Source: Sympetrum striolatum
Lineage: Eukaryota > Arthropoda > Insecta > Odonata > Libellulidae
Length of the DNA stretch: 64,000 nt
Direction: 5' to 3'
Assembly (NCBI GenBank): GCA_947579665.1
Contig: OX388350.1
Coordinates: 1,860,001 to 1,924,000, forward strand
Shown one piece after another: positions 40,901-55,900 of the stretch. The position numbers and the translations under genes were made by a program. Positions within the stretch are counted from its first letter, which is position 1. Every line of letters begins with the position of its first letter. The notes below the pieces were generated by a model that saw nothing but the letters and a program-made list of their open reading frames with translations, had not been told where the DNA came from and made no database searches.

Positions 40901-43900
40901 TGAAAGAAATAAAGAAAAGCGACTAACGATGTAAATAAATACTTTGAGGTTAAGAATGTGATCCGAAAGATAATATTGTATGAGCACATTTGCAACATTA
41001 ATTAAAAAGTCGTAAATATCATATAATAAATAAATACCTAACTATGGCTGTCTCATGCAGAGATACACAAACTAGTAAAATCATCCATAAACATATTCCT
41101 AGATTATTTTATCTTTGCAAATTTTTTTCACTTCATAGAAATTCGTCAATCCTTTCATGTTTTTCCTTTTACTTTCAGTATGCTTTTTTACGTCCGTGCG
41201 TTATCGAATGCATGTGATTAATCCTAACTTTCGCGTGTTCCTTTACCTTTAGAGCCTCTTGATACTTGATGATATTTACCTTCCATTCCTCATGTCAATC
41301 TCCTCTAACGCGAAGCCCCTCATTTCGATTACTGAGTATGTCCTTCTTATTTACACTGCACTCCGTATTCCTCAACTGAATTCTTTCACTCTTGAGCTAA
41401 TCCTCAAGACTTCTGCAACGAAATGTGAGGGAAATCACATTCTGTAAACATAACAATAATTGTCTTCATTAGGGCGAAGTTATGAAATCTCCTCTTGATT
41501 ATAAACCAGATTTTTAAAGATAATCACACTTTTACTTACTTCCATATGCAAATCGAAATATTTTCATCGAAATCGAAATATGCAAATTTTCAAAACTCCT
41601 CGTCGTGAATTTAAATTCTAACTCTTCATCAATGAAGATTTGAAAAAAGGGACAGTTGTTAGTAGGTAAAGAAGAAAGGAGAAAAGGCTGCATATAAGGA
41701 AGAGTACAACCCCAGCTGGAAAACAACTGCAAGAAGAGGATGAGGCATTCTGCGAAAGATTAGCAAATTTAGCAAATGAAAAAAGAAAAATGTCAGAAAA
41801 CAACTGAAAGAAGAAATAGATGGAAGAAAAATTCACGCAAAGAAAGAGCAAAATATAACGGAAACATCAGTTGAATTCATTTGATTTCATGGATCATGAG
41901 TACAAAATTAATAAAAATATATGATTATGATTAGCAAAAGAGGTAATGATGAATGGAGAATATACAGAATAAATATACAGAAGACCAGAAGTTCTCACTG
42001 ACGTTTGTGCCAATGATTACTGTTTATGACGAATATGATGAAAATAATAATATGAAAATAATAATTGCACAGAGAGGAGCCGGATTAGCGTGAGTGCCGG
42101 ATTACTGAGAGTGCGTAAAAGACCATAGTGTCGTGACCAAATTTCCGGTGCGCAGCCATAAAGAGAAATACATGCTTCCAATATATAGCCTAAGATGATT
42201 ATGGTAATGTAGAACTTAATATAAAAGATCGTGTGATCATTCAAGAGATACTAGGTGGCAAATTAATTTAAGGTTAAGGCTTGCACCTATAATGCAGTAT
42301 GTAAACGGAAGATTACTAATTACTTTCTTAAGAGAAGTCATTCAGGTTTTGATGAATTAATATATGTTTTCGGTATCATATATAAATGTAGTCAGCGCCT
42401 ACTGGTTTAAAAATAACCCTCCTCTGCAATTGCACCTTTTCTAATTTTTCACCCACGCTTGCACTCGTTATCATGGGTCTCTTTTAAGTCGGGGAAGGGT
42501 GCCGGATTACGGAAAGGCCAGATTATGTGCATTCGGACATGAAAACGTAGGATAGGGCCATCTGAGGAAAATATACGGGAGCCAAGACTTATTTTCAGTA
42601 TTTAAAATAGCAATTTCAATAAGCTAAAACTAGTTTGCATTGTGAAAGGAAGATAAATAGTGTGCTGTATATGACCGGTGAAAAATTATAGCCACCTAGT
42701 GATAAAAAGCAGTTTATGAAATCTTAAAAATATTTGAGTCATTGGAATTAGGAATAGGATACAGGATGCTGAGTAATTATAGATTACGGATACTTTCAAA
42801 TTAAATGAGATTTATGAATCGCTAGAAACGAAATCTCCGCTACAAATTGATATCTGCCGATCACAATTTCATTTGAGGACTACTCCAGCCAAAATATCAG
42901 AGAAATTTATTCCATGAAATTGAAAATTCAAGTTTCACGTTCGTTCACGATCCCAAATAATCCAAATCGGGACTATTTCTATCGATGATACGGAACCATT
43001 TCTTTTTATATAGGTACGATTATTAAAGAATATTCTTTTACTTCAAAACAGGAAATATTTTACTCATTTTTTAAACATAAATTTCTCTCGCAAGAAGAAA
43101 ATTGCAACTAAGCCAATAAGTCTTTAAACCTTTCCAAAGACGTATTTCTCAACTAGACTGATGTCTAGGCCTTGGATAACTGGAATACTTCAGAAAACTT
43201 TGGCCTGAGAGAGTAAAGACGAATTATTAACAATAAAGACCCTAATTTTAGCATTACTTCATTTTTAGAATTGGTAATTCCATTGGTCTTTAAAAGGGGA
43301 GAAAGCATTATTTTGGATATTAACATGACGAAAAGTTGCAAATCAGAACTGTTCTAATGAAACAAGATATGATAAGCTTTTTCTTTATGTTACATTTTTT
43401 AACTCGTGGAATACTGATCTAAAACTCCATTAGAGATAAAATTTTTTAAATTATTTAACTGTTTCTAAGTGCAGATTGGAGAAAAGTTTCGTGCAGATCG
43501 TTCGTTCTATGCGAATATACTTTGAAGAAGGAACAAAGGGCATGGTCATGCGTTTAGTGGTATTTATGAATTATACAGCCTCTTGATTTTCACTGCGAAA
43601 GGAACTTTACTTCCTTCCTTCGCAGTCAGAGGATATTTCAATAAGATTGTACTCCGATTCGTTATTTTTATTTAAATATTTACTCTCTGTACTACATTTG
43701 CCTTTACATTGTATTTTTCGCTCGTAAAATACTTCTTACTTTGTAATTGTAAAAGCGAAATGTTTTGAAGTGAATTCGTCACCCATTACACTGTGTATAT
43801 GCAATTTAATCTTTCTTTCCAGAGCTGATTAACTACACTCAGCCAGTGTATGTGTGGAGGCAGGACCCGGAGTCTCGACAGGAGACCATCAAAGAGATCA

Positions 43901-46900
43901 TGCAGAGGACGGCACCTTCTGCACCATGGCCTCAGGTTTGTTCTTCATCGTCGATAGCAGGAAATTACGTCCCAATCAACTGACAAATGAGTTCTTCCGA
44001 CACTTGATTTCACATTTTCAATAGCAAAATACGAGACATCGATAACACAGAAAGAGCAGACGTAGGCGTTTTCCACCCCGAACATTAGCCCAGTCTAAAT
44101 GTCACCGCTCGCATTATGCGTTTATTTTGAAAATCTACTCCACTCAAACTCAATTTAATAATTGCAAGTATACAGGAACGGATCTAGAGAAAAATTTTGG
44201 GGGGGGTCCGATCAAAAAATTTAAAAATAAAAGACATTTCGTCTTTCACAAAACGTGACGTTAGATTTGTGTTAGACAAATTCGAATATTTTCGCTCGCG
44301 ATTGCTTATTAAATTGTGTGTTTATTTGCAATATTTGAGTTTTATTTTCGAAAAATAGGCACAAGTGATATTTCGGGGGGGGTCCGGACCCCCAGGACCA
44401 CCCCCCTGGATCCGTCCCTGCAAGTATAGCATAGCTTACCAACTCTTATTTTCACTTTCATTATTCTACATCTACATCTACATTAATACCCTAGAAGCCG
44501 CCTTTCGGCGTGTGGCAGGGGGTGTAAACACCAGTTGAATCTAAATTACTTCCTTATTCGATTATTGTCACGTATTGTTCGCGGAAAGAATGAATCTCTA
44601 AAACGATTCGTGCTAGCATCTATTTCTCTTAACTTACGGTCATTATCCGATCGACCGACGTAGCAGGGGGGTTGCATGATACCGATTGTATCTTCGGAAA
44701 ATGTAGTTTCCCTGAATTTATTAAGCAATCGCAGCCTAGCTTCCAATCTCCTTTCTTTCAAGGATTCCCAACCTACGTCTGAGAGGATTTTTGTAACGCT
44801 TGCTTTTTTATCGTAGCATTTCTTAACAAAACGAACCGCTTTACGCTGCACTTTCTCGAGTTCGCGAGTACACGTTTCATCCGCCGGGTCCCATATACTT
44901 GCCGCATATTCCAGAAGGGGTCTGACCAAGGTAAAATAACATCGCTCTCTCACCTTTTCGTCGCATTTACCGACAATACGCTTTACAAAGCCAAGCCTTT
45001 TACTTGCTTTGCCGCAGATTTTTCGAATATGCGTGCTCCAATTTAAGTTATTAGTAATGTTGATCCCTTTGAGATTGACGTACAAGATATTTAAACTTGT
45101 AAGTTTCATAAAACTATTGATCTTTAAACGGATGGTTCTTCTGATTAGAGAGATAATTGAGCTCACGATTCTCATTAATTTAGTATATATAGTAAGTTCT
45201 AATAATTGATTACACCTGATTGAATTCCCCTTTACGTTTTCGCTTAAAAGGGTTGAATTATTTCTCCACTTGGAATGCCCACAGATCGAAAACTGCTAAT
45301 TCCAGCTTTAATGTCGATGGACTTGTTCAGAAGCACATCAGTTGTAGGTGGGATGCAATTGTCCGCATTGCAAATGTTCGGAAAGTAACTTTCCAAAAAC
45401 GAAAATTTTGAACTGACTGACACTCCAAAATTCCATTAAATATGTTATGAAGCTTTTCACACATACGTAGTGATACACACATCTTCAACATATGGACTTT
45501 TTGTAATTCCATGAAGAATGAAACGCAAAGATTTGTTTTTTGGAAGATATTATGGGATGGGTCAAATTATTTGAGTTCAATACGTATCACCATCTATAAT
45601 ATAAAAAAGACTCATATATTTAATTAAATAAGGAATAAGTAAGCAAATCTGAAAATTTTATTCCTAATATTTTCGGAAATTCGTGGTTCTTCCCAGAATA
45701 GTCTGCGCTGCTTGTGGTAAATTATTACGACCGTCTGAATATCGAAATTATAAAATTTTCATGTTTAAAACAACATTAACAGAACTAAAGTAAAACTATC
45801 AACGTTTGAAAAACGCTCGATTATTGTAAGGAAATATTTTATCTCTTTTTTCGAAAATTCATAATGCATTTCTTTATTCGCGAAGTCTTTATTTTAATAG
45901 CTTCATACGTTTCTTCGCTTTGTTATGACAAAATTGAAAGACTCGTCTGAGAGAAAGTGTTATACTTCGTGTTGTAATTATAGGAAATGTGGAAGATAAG
46001 ACTTTTCAGTCTCAATTCCCCCTTAATAAATACCTTATAGACCTAATAGGAAAGATGTAGATATTGTTTGCATGCAACCTTTTAAGATTCCAGCGGAATT
46101 TAGAAAGGAGTTCAAAGATTGATTTTCCGTTTTGAGTTATTCGTTGTATGATCAATGGATAATACTGTCTATGCAAGGCAATTAAATAAGAAAAAGGACA
46201 ACGGATATTCACATCAGGAATGATAATTTACAGCTACGAATCTATATCGTGAAAGGATACCTGAAATCAGTAAATTAATAAAAATGTGTGAAATTCCCAA
46301 AGATTTCGCAAATACCTCTTCACCGATTTCAATAGCGCAATGCGAATTCAAAATACGGAATTATTGGAAAACTCGAGTGCGTTATCAAAATCAATTCTTT
46401 AATCTAAAAGAGATGTCTGATTAACTCGAAGAGCAAGAGATGTGATTCTTATTCATTATTATCGATTATTTAAAGGTGAGAACAGCTGCATGTATGATTA
46501 TACTTGATAATGGATTATCTTGTATGATTATCAAAATTACTTCATTTCTTGAAATATTACGCAGCTTGAGCAATGACGAACGTTGAAAATGATCAAGAAA
46601 TAACTGCGAGATCGTATTTGATTGTTTCAACTTTGCTGGCTTAAGATTGATCTGCTGAATTAGACAAGGGATGGATTTTTTACGAGAACATTTTAAAACT
46701 GTAGGGAATAAAGTTTGCGGTGATTTATTTATTTTATTATTAAATTATTCTGCTTCTACGGACATTCAGAAACTACCCATAATCAACCTTGACCACATAC
46801 CACATGAGATACTTTGAAAGTGATGAAAATACAAGCGATATTGTCGCCCGGCATTTTTACTACTATCTAATAGTGAAAGGTCGTCACGAAACAACTCGCA

Positions 46901-49900
46901 CGACATTACGAGGTAAGAGTTCCTTTTGCGAACGGTGATGTCCGACATCCGGAAGCATTTTGAACGCCCTACGCCCATATACGCTAATAATATTTTAATT
47001 TCACTCATTTCTAAAATTAATTTTAAAATAATCTAATCTTATTATTTATTTCACTACTACACGAGTTAATTCAAGCGAGATGTTAATGCCTTCTTATTTT
47101 AATTCAGAATCATTTGAGATTCAGAATTCACTCTCTATTCTGTTTATCGGCGTGAATCTTACACTGTAAATATCGTATTTTTAAAATAACGAAAATATTT
47201 TTCCCCTATAGAAGTGATATCTGCTACCAGTTTAAGTGATGAGTATCAACACCATTTAAATCGTTTTCCGATGGCCAAAGGCATTCAGGACTCGAATCAA
47301 CTGACGATTGATCAGGAAAGGTAATGAAATGTTCATCTTTTTCTAGGTTCTGATCTTCCCGGAGGGAACAACCACCAATAGGAGATGTCTGATCACGTTT
47401 AAACACGGCGCTTTCTGCCCTGGGGTCCCGGTTCAACCCGTGTGCATTCGATACCCCAACAGACTGGACACTGTCACGTGGACTTGGGAGGGCCCAGGCG
47501 CGTAAGTGCACTATACTGTTTGAAATGTACTCTGGAACCTTAATGGAAACACGCGGATTTTCTGCAGGATCCTGATTTATGGGTAACGCGCAACTTTAAT
47601 GAAGAGGTCACGATCATCTCTAATGTATAAAATGACGATCACTTCACATTGGAAGTCAGATCTTACGAAACTAAATATTTGGTTTCAGTTCAAAGTGTTC
47701 TAATAAGTTTGCAATGGTAATAACCAATCAACGTGATATGTAATCGGTGGTTATAATCGGTGGTGGTTATAGCAGGGTTGTTGAGCAGGGCTCATTTTTT
47801 CCTTCTTCTTAGTAAATTGAAAATTCTTTGAGATTTTTATTTGTGTTTAAGATTCCAAGAAATTACATCTATTTAATTATCTATTGCTTATTTTCTACAT
47901 ATTTCTCATATAACATACACGCGATCTTTTTACCTTTCCTCTCATTGTAAATTATAGTATCGATAACCCCAAATTTGAAAATACTTTTCTAATAACCATC
48001 GAAATAGAGTTGCATTGTTTATAACACGACAGGACATATAATTCGCCATATTTAAATATTCATATTCATAGTTCCCCGTTGATATCGTAGAATTCATAAA
48101 GTTTCTAGAGTGACGGAGGTGTCCTACTTTCCTACTTTGCGCCGTTTGTTCGTTTTTATGACGATATTCGCATGATTCCAGTAGTTTCGAATGTTACAGC
48201 GGTACTAAATATTTTTCTTTCCTCGGAGCTAACCTCCAGCTGAATCCACATCATGGTTTAATCGGAGGTGTTAATGGAATGAATGAGGTCATCGCAGCTG
48301 TGCCAATTCATCATTCTTTACTAACTGTGAATTCGAGAGAATGACAAAGATAAAACTGTTAAAAGAAGAACCAAGAAGACAAGAGGGACGTCCCAAATCT
48401 TCCCAAAATCGAGCTTAGTCGCTTCTTGGACAGTCTCCAAGTAAAATTAGGCCAAGTGTTGCGTTGTTGCGCCTAATAATCACTCTCACGTACGATCACG
48501 CACGTAGCAAAAGGAATTAATTTTGCAAGACTGATTTATTCCACGACACACGCCGAAAGGCCTACATCTACATACAGTAAGCTCCCGTTTATCCGAATCG
48601 CGAAATCCGACTTTATCCGAACAAACTTTTCCGAATGCACCTACCCCTCCCACCGAATACCATTGCGACCCATTACTTATTTGCTCGTAACACCTCTTCA
48701 TATATGTACAATGTACATACATTGTACATACTCTATGAACCAAGTAAATTACGCGGTAATAAAATTAAAACTCCTGTTTTTTTTCGCTACCAAATAAGGC
48801 GGATTTTTTCTGTAAGAACGCAAAATAAACGAGCTTTATTATTCAACATTTAAACAATTTGAGTTTTAAATCACAAAAACAAAATTTTTTCAGTCAAAAC
48901 AATGCAGGCTTATTCACAGCCATATCAATAGCATTCTACGTACGCACGTTTTACGATCGTATTTCGCGGTATTGACGCAATTCGGGGTGTTTCAAGCGGG
49001 ACTTCGGTTTATCCGATATTTTCGTTATCCGAACCGGCCGCCGGACGTCCCGATCATTTCGGATAAACGGGAGTTTACTGTACGTTGATGCAAGAATACC
49101 TTTTTGCGGAGGAAAATGGTCGTATCTGGAAACATTACATACGCCATACGTAAGCTTAACGTCCCGTATCGATCGAACGGTACTGTCCCGGTTTTAACAC
49201 TAAGTCCCAATCAATTTCCTGTTGTTTGATGGAAAAAATCGGAGAAATAATACATTGTAAGATACGGAGATTTCAATGACAGATAAAATTTAAACGCGTA
49301 TATAGCATTGATTTTGCCTACAATTATATCGTCTTAAATGAGGATAATGTTAACTCTGACTAATTGTGCGCCTTTAGACATCGTTTCAGTTTTTCCCGCC
49401 TAAACTTTTGTTGTCCATGTTTCATACCCTTATAATTCGGTCACCGTAGCCTTAAAACTCAGAACTTCAGAGTATGAAAACATGAAGAGAAAGTGTAATT
49501 GATAAACGACACAAATTAAAATTAATATGTTCTATCCTCACTTCGTGGAATGCAGTATAAACCATCGTAATTAAACACTTAGTAACTTCCACAAATAAAT
49601 GTGTGTATATATATATAGTGCTCATCCCAAAGAAAGAGTGTAAAAGTTAGATTCTACACCTATCAGTTCCTGCAGTATTTCCATTCCCCATGAGTTGAAT
49701 CGAATCTTTCAGCATCCGCGTATTATTTCAGGCCTCATTTTTCTCATTAATCTTAAAATAGGCAATTTCAATTAGTTAGAGTAGCCAAATGTCACGTTTC
49801 ATACAGCAATGTACCATATACCATAACCATCTCCAATTTCAAGTGACTTTTCATCCGATTTACGCGGAATGTTTATACTTCTCAGGACTTCAGTTTTAGT

Positions 49901-52900
49901 ATTATAGTGTTTTTTATAGGTTAAAATTCTTCGGTTTGCCCATTCTAGTCTTGCAATCTTCAGATACGGAGCATGTGATTTGTCAAATTTTAGGGGCAAT
50001 TTTCACAGTGTAAGCTTAACGGATGGGCAATTAGTGTAAAATTTGAATTCGTATTAATAATTGTGGTAAATCTACGCTTTGTTATATTAATTATAAAAAC
50101 ATCGAATGTCCATTTTTTCTTCAGTATTTTATGGAAGAATGTATACTTGTCTAGTGTATTCAAAATAGAAATGTGACGATCCCAGTACTATATAAATTTA
50201 ATTTTAATTAAATTTTTGTCAAATGTTTTTAAATAGTTTAATTATTTGGCAAAGTGGCGCTATTTATTTCAATTATTCTTAGCAGAGATGTGATGGCTAT
50301 CATAATAAGATGTCGTACGCCCAGGGCAACTTCCCAGCAACTCCATAGCTATGGCGTGTATGTTTAGATCCTGAAAGTGCTCACGACACCCTCATTTTTG
50401 TTTCTGTTGAAGGTTGAAGCTGCTGTGGTTGACGCTGACGCAGGTGCAGAGTTCGTGCGAGATCGAGTTCCTTCCGGTTTACAAGCCCAACAAAAGAGAG
50501 AAGGCAGACCCGAAGCTGTACGCCTCCAACGTGAGGGCGCTCATGGCCAAGTCAGTCAGCATCATTGCATTTCATTTAAGATACTATTAATGACTTAGTT
50601 AAATAATAATTAATTCATAATATTGCTCGTCGGACTCTTTTTTCCTCTCGTATTTAGTAGAAACTCGACTGTGGTGTTCCATCTCTTAATAGAATATGCG
50701 GAAACTTTTTGAAGTGTGCTGTTCCGTTTTTATTAAGGTCATTTAGGGACATCCCGACACCTTAAGAGAAAAAACTAATTTTCTGATAGAAAAAACTAAT
50801 TAATATACACAAATTTTTGTGTATTATAAGATTTTTTGTTTTATTTTCATGTGATACAAGAATAAATATTTTTAGTGAAACAAATTTATCAAAATTAACG
50901 CCAAAACAAAGAAATACAAAATGTCGGTTTCTCCCTGAAATTAGGGAGATCTCGACAGGTGGTATAAAATTTAACATTCATCTTCAAACATAGTATACAA
51001 ACTAAAATTTAAGCTAAATTAAATGTTACTGGCAAAATACTGAACATACAATGTCAGTGCTACCCTGGAACTAGAGATATCTTGTAATACATTACTTATA
51101 TTGTTTAACTTTTTCAAACTTTTTTCGAGCCTAGCAAATGCTAATATTGCTGGCCACACATATTACTAAAAGGTCAAACTCGTTGCTAAAACGAAAAACA
51201 AAGTGTCAAATTTATCTAGAAATAAGACAGATATACTTGGAAAAGTTACAAAAGCATCAGTATACTGATATAGGTACATTATTTTTCATACAAGTTACTG
51301 GCAATGTTCGCAGATGAATTTTTATCTTGTCCATTCTCCACACCGTTTACACGAAACCATTTACCACAGGCACCAAGACATTTAACCCAACGTTCACCAC
51401 ATTTATCGTCATAAAAATATCCTCGACATTCACCACAATAATTTATACTTTGCCTAAAACTGTTTGAGGAGCTTGGACTATCTGTGGTTACACGACGATT
51501 TGAGTGATGGCCGGTCTTATCCTTTACTTTCACAGATCTTCTTGTCCCTGTGGCTTTCTTTGCACAGTCTCGTAGTTTTTCTATGTATGCTGGCGAAGTG
51601 ACAACGGCAAACTTGCTTCTTCTGTCCTTTCCTTTTAGAATGCTCTAGACTAGAAGATAGCACAGGGATTGGCGACAATTCTGACAAAAGTAAAGAGGAA
51701 GATGACGATGTGGGAGAGGGAACCGAATCATCTGTAACACTAACTTCAACACCGGGCGATGGTGTGATTTCGTATTCAAAAACATCTTCCTCAAGGACAA
51801 AACAGGATTGTACGGATAAATTCCCGATTTCCAAAATCCATTTGTAAAATTACCGGCAGTTGCTGATTTATCCCATGCCATTCTTAGTAAGTCGCCAAAT
51901 TCTTCTTTGGTAATTCTCTTTCCTGAGTGCTGGTTTTCTGCTTTCTGTTTCTGCAGGCTTCATTATAAAAGTGTTTCAAACTCTTGACAGATGAAATATC
52001 AAGTGGCTGGAGTTTTGAGTGCTACCTGGAGGTAGGCAAAGCATTTCAATACCCATGTTCACTGCCTTATCCAGCGAATGTGGATCTTTACAGTGAGATG
52101 CATGTCCATATAATATCAGCGAAATCTTCCCTGGAGGTTTTAACTTACCCATGATCAATAAAAAGTGAAAAAATTTCTGATGTCATGTACCCACAGTCAG
52201 GCATGTGCAAAACAGCCCCATCCCTCTCAAGTAAGCATCCCTCTGCCTTACGCCCTTCATTATGAGGAAGGGGGGTAGAGCCTGACCTGTAGCGCTGGTG
52301 CACACCATTACTGTAACAGTTGACCCCTTTTCCCCAGTTGTAGCATGGTACACATCTCTTTTCCCTTTAGAAGAAATAACTTTTCCTGGTTAAAAAATTA
52401 GTTGCAGCCCTGTTTCATCTGCGTTAAAAATTCTGCCAGGCTCTTCCCATAAGCCATGTTCATCATACATAGCTCCCAAATTCCTGAAAAATTTTGTTAC
52501 ACCACCCTTATTCAGACCTTTTAAACGAGCATATGACAGACCTTGAGCCTTACGTACCCTTAAAGCAGGATTTCTAGCTAAAAATGAGTAAACCCAATCA
52601 TATCCTGCCATTTTAGTTTCCAAATTTAATTTATGACGCAGCCTCATCTTAACTGCAAATTTAAATGCAAGCTGTCTGACATCACTCACAGTCAACCCAT
52701 ATCCTTTTGAGTCCAAAAGATTTAAAGAGCGTGCTAACTGCTCCTCAAGATCTGGATTCAGCGTAGCGCCTTTCCCAAATTGTCTATTGCTCACGTTGCC
52801 CGTGGTCAGCCTTGCCCTCAATGTGTTTCTCGGGACACAATATTTTCTTGCAGCAGTTTCAAGGGGCATATTCCTCTCCTTTACTTCTTCTATTGCCTTA

Positions 52901-55900
52901 GCCATGCTTTGAGGATCCCATTTCCCAAGCTTCCCTTTATAATCGTACACTCGTGGCATATTTTTCGCCTACAACATGAAAAAAATACTAAAAAATATCA
53001 TGTTGACATATACCACTAATAATCACTTTCATTTTTTGCTACATAAATGAATACGATCGCATTATAATTAACCGTGCAATAACATTATACTATACCGCGT
53101 AAAGATGCTACCCTAAAATACCGTGCACACTTTATTAGTTATAAAAAACTAAAGATTAGGGAGAACTCGACATGTCGACTTCTCCCCTTTACAGAGTGTC
53201 GCAATCACCCCGAGTTACAGGGTCAAGCTGCAGGTGGCAGCAATTGTAAGGGTGGCTGATTTCCAGACTGACATTTTGCGAGGGATAGCTGAAAAGCACG
53301 TGGTCACTACACAGCATATCGAAATCCATCTAAATTACCGTGTTTTCCACAAAGTAACGCCGGAATAGAAATGGATTATTATAGCATGCACTTTTCAGGG
53401 TATTTAAGACTTACCTATTTTGATTCTGAACGTTGTGACTGCTTCAATTTATGGAAAGTGTTCTCCACAGTGTTTTCCGTGTGACCCTATGTCGTCTAGC
53501 TTTCACTACTAAAAGTTCCAGTAAATCCCACTCAAAACCAGTGTCGCTAATGTGCAAATATTTAAAAAGTGTCGAGATCTCCCTAAATGACCCTACATTA
53601 TAAATATTATTGCTCTGCTATATGATAATACAATGCATTGCAGGGAATGTATAAAATCATATTTATCATTATTTTAATCATTCAAACCAGAGAAAAGATA
53701 TTCCTGTATTGAATATAAATGGTCATTCGCCATTTGTGTTTTTTTTTCTTAGTACAGATTTGAATTGGTTTCTTGCAGTAACCGGAAGTTTATCTTAAAA
53801 TTCCATTGTTATATTTTGATGCGTTATGAAGGGTTTTAGGTAACTCCACAATCTTATGTCTCAATTTTTTATTTATTTTCGTATTGTCAGAATTTCTCTC
53901 TGCCCTTTCAGTAAACCTAGGTGTAATTGCAATTAATGATCTCGACAAATTAACGCGCGCAACAGTGATACGTAACAATCCGCTTGTAGAGACGACACCG
54001 AGCGTCATCACCAAACACCCTGATCACCTTCAGCATCAATCACACCAGCAGGGATGCGTTTACTGAGCGCCAATGTTGATTTTCTATTCTAGCGTTGGGT
54101 GAATAATTTAAGATAGCCGATGGTGCGTATTCGTGTGTGTAGATGCGTATTTTCGTTACAGGGCGTTGGGAGTCCCTGTGTCCGATTACACGTACGACGA
54201 CTGCCGCCTGATGAGGAGGGCCCGCAGGATGCGCCTTCCGGTTCACTGCGGAGGACATCTCGTCGAATTGCAGAGACTCAGGCACAAACTCGGGTGAGCG
54301 AATCCACATTTTAACAATCTCCAGTTCCATATGTGCGATGATGGGCAGGCGAATGAAGTTAGCGCTCCATTTACTCTTATCATTCGATAACCCTCACATC
54401 CTTAAGGGCGCCCGGTAAATTGATCCGGGGAGAATTCGTACGCGTGGAATTCGTACGCGGGGAATTCGTCCGCAGGGAATTGATCTCCCGACAGATTGGT
54501 ACGTGGGAAATTGATCCCCCGCGCTGATGTTGTACTACCAACCCAACCCAACCCTCCTGCTAATTTATTTATAACATTAACCAATAGCCAGGGCGTGTAG
54601 ATTAACATAAGACTGAATAACAGTAGTTATTTGCATAAGACTGAATAAGATCAGCGCGGGGGATCAATTCCCCGCTTACCAATCTGTCGGGAGATCAATT
54701 CCCCCCGGACCAATTCACCGGCCACGATCCTTATGATATACGGCCTTATTATCCTGCTCATGTGCATACTAACATGGGATTAGGACTTAATGAATTTGGC
54801 GGTCCCGCTTTCCATACAGGGTTTCTTGCAGCCGAATTAAGAAGACATCGATGCAGCAATATCCATCGCTGATGGTTGTGTCTACTGAGCCAGTGCCATC
54901 TGAAGCCTCAATACCAGGGTTTCTCGTGCCTACAAATCCATCGACCACTCCTGGAGCACATTTCACTACCCATCAATCCACATTTATAATTAACAATTAC
55001 TTAGTTGCCAATGTCCGATTCAACCCCTCACCCTTACTCCGATTATCGTGATCAACTCTACCATGCAGGTAGAGTTTATAGAAACCCTGCTAGTCACATA
55101 CCTAGTTGGAAGTGATTTTTTAACTCGAGTAAATGTCCAATGAACGCTTCCCATAGTTCTAAGCGTGTTTTACATTCGTAAGTTAATAAGTCCAACGATT
55201 CGATTTTCTTATTGAGGGAGATGAATTCAAGAGGCCGCGAATATTCCCCTGCTCTTTGACTGATCTGAAATCTACTGCTCTTTTATTCATCTCATGCGAA
55301 GTATTTTTCATTCTAAATCCATTCTACGCCTCTCATTGCCTCACTCTCATTTTCTCTCCTCTCTCTTTTGATTTTACTCTGAATTATGATTTACGGCCTT
55401 CAATTCATTTCCTGTGTTTACCTTAATTTTAGCTGCTCCTCAGTGATAAGCGATTCTCTTCGCAGATAAGAACTTGTGAAACGGTTCCAAGATTGATTTG
55501 AGGTTGGAACACAGATAAAATCTCCGATATTATGTTTTCGTCTGAATGTAATAAAAACTCGGAATTTTTATTATCATGGAGATAAGATGGAAATCTTTCT
55601 CGAAAATTTCTTAATTTAGAAATCCGATAAGCGTAACAAGTTAATTTCACTGAGGCCCGTTTCACATGGACGCGGACTGTCCGCGCTCCGCTCTACGCGC
55701 GCGGAGCGCGGAGAGCGGTCGCCGCTTTTCACATGGACGCGGACGAAAACCGTCCGCGGCATTCCCCGTGTATATCTCCCGTAAGAAGGATGGCCCATGT
55801 TGCCATTTACAAATATTTACAAATCGGTAGATAATAAAATCATTTATGGTGTAAATATAAAGGATGAATACATGGTGTAAAAGGTTTTTTCATATTAGTT

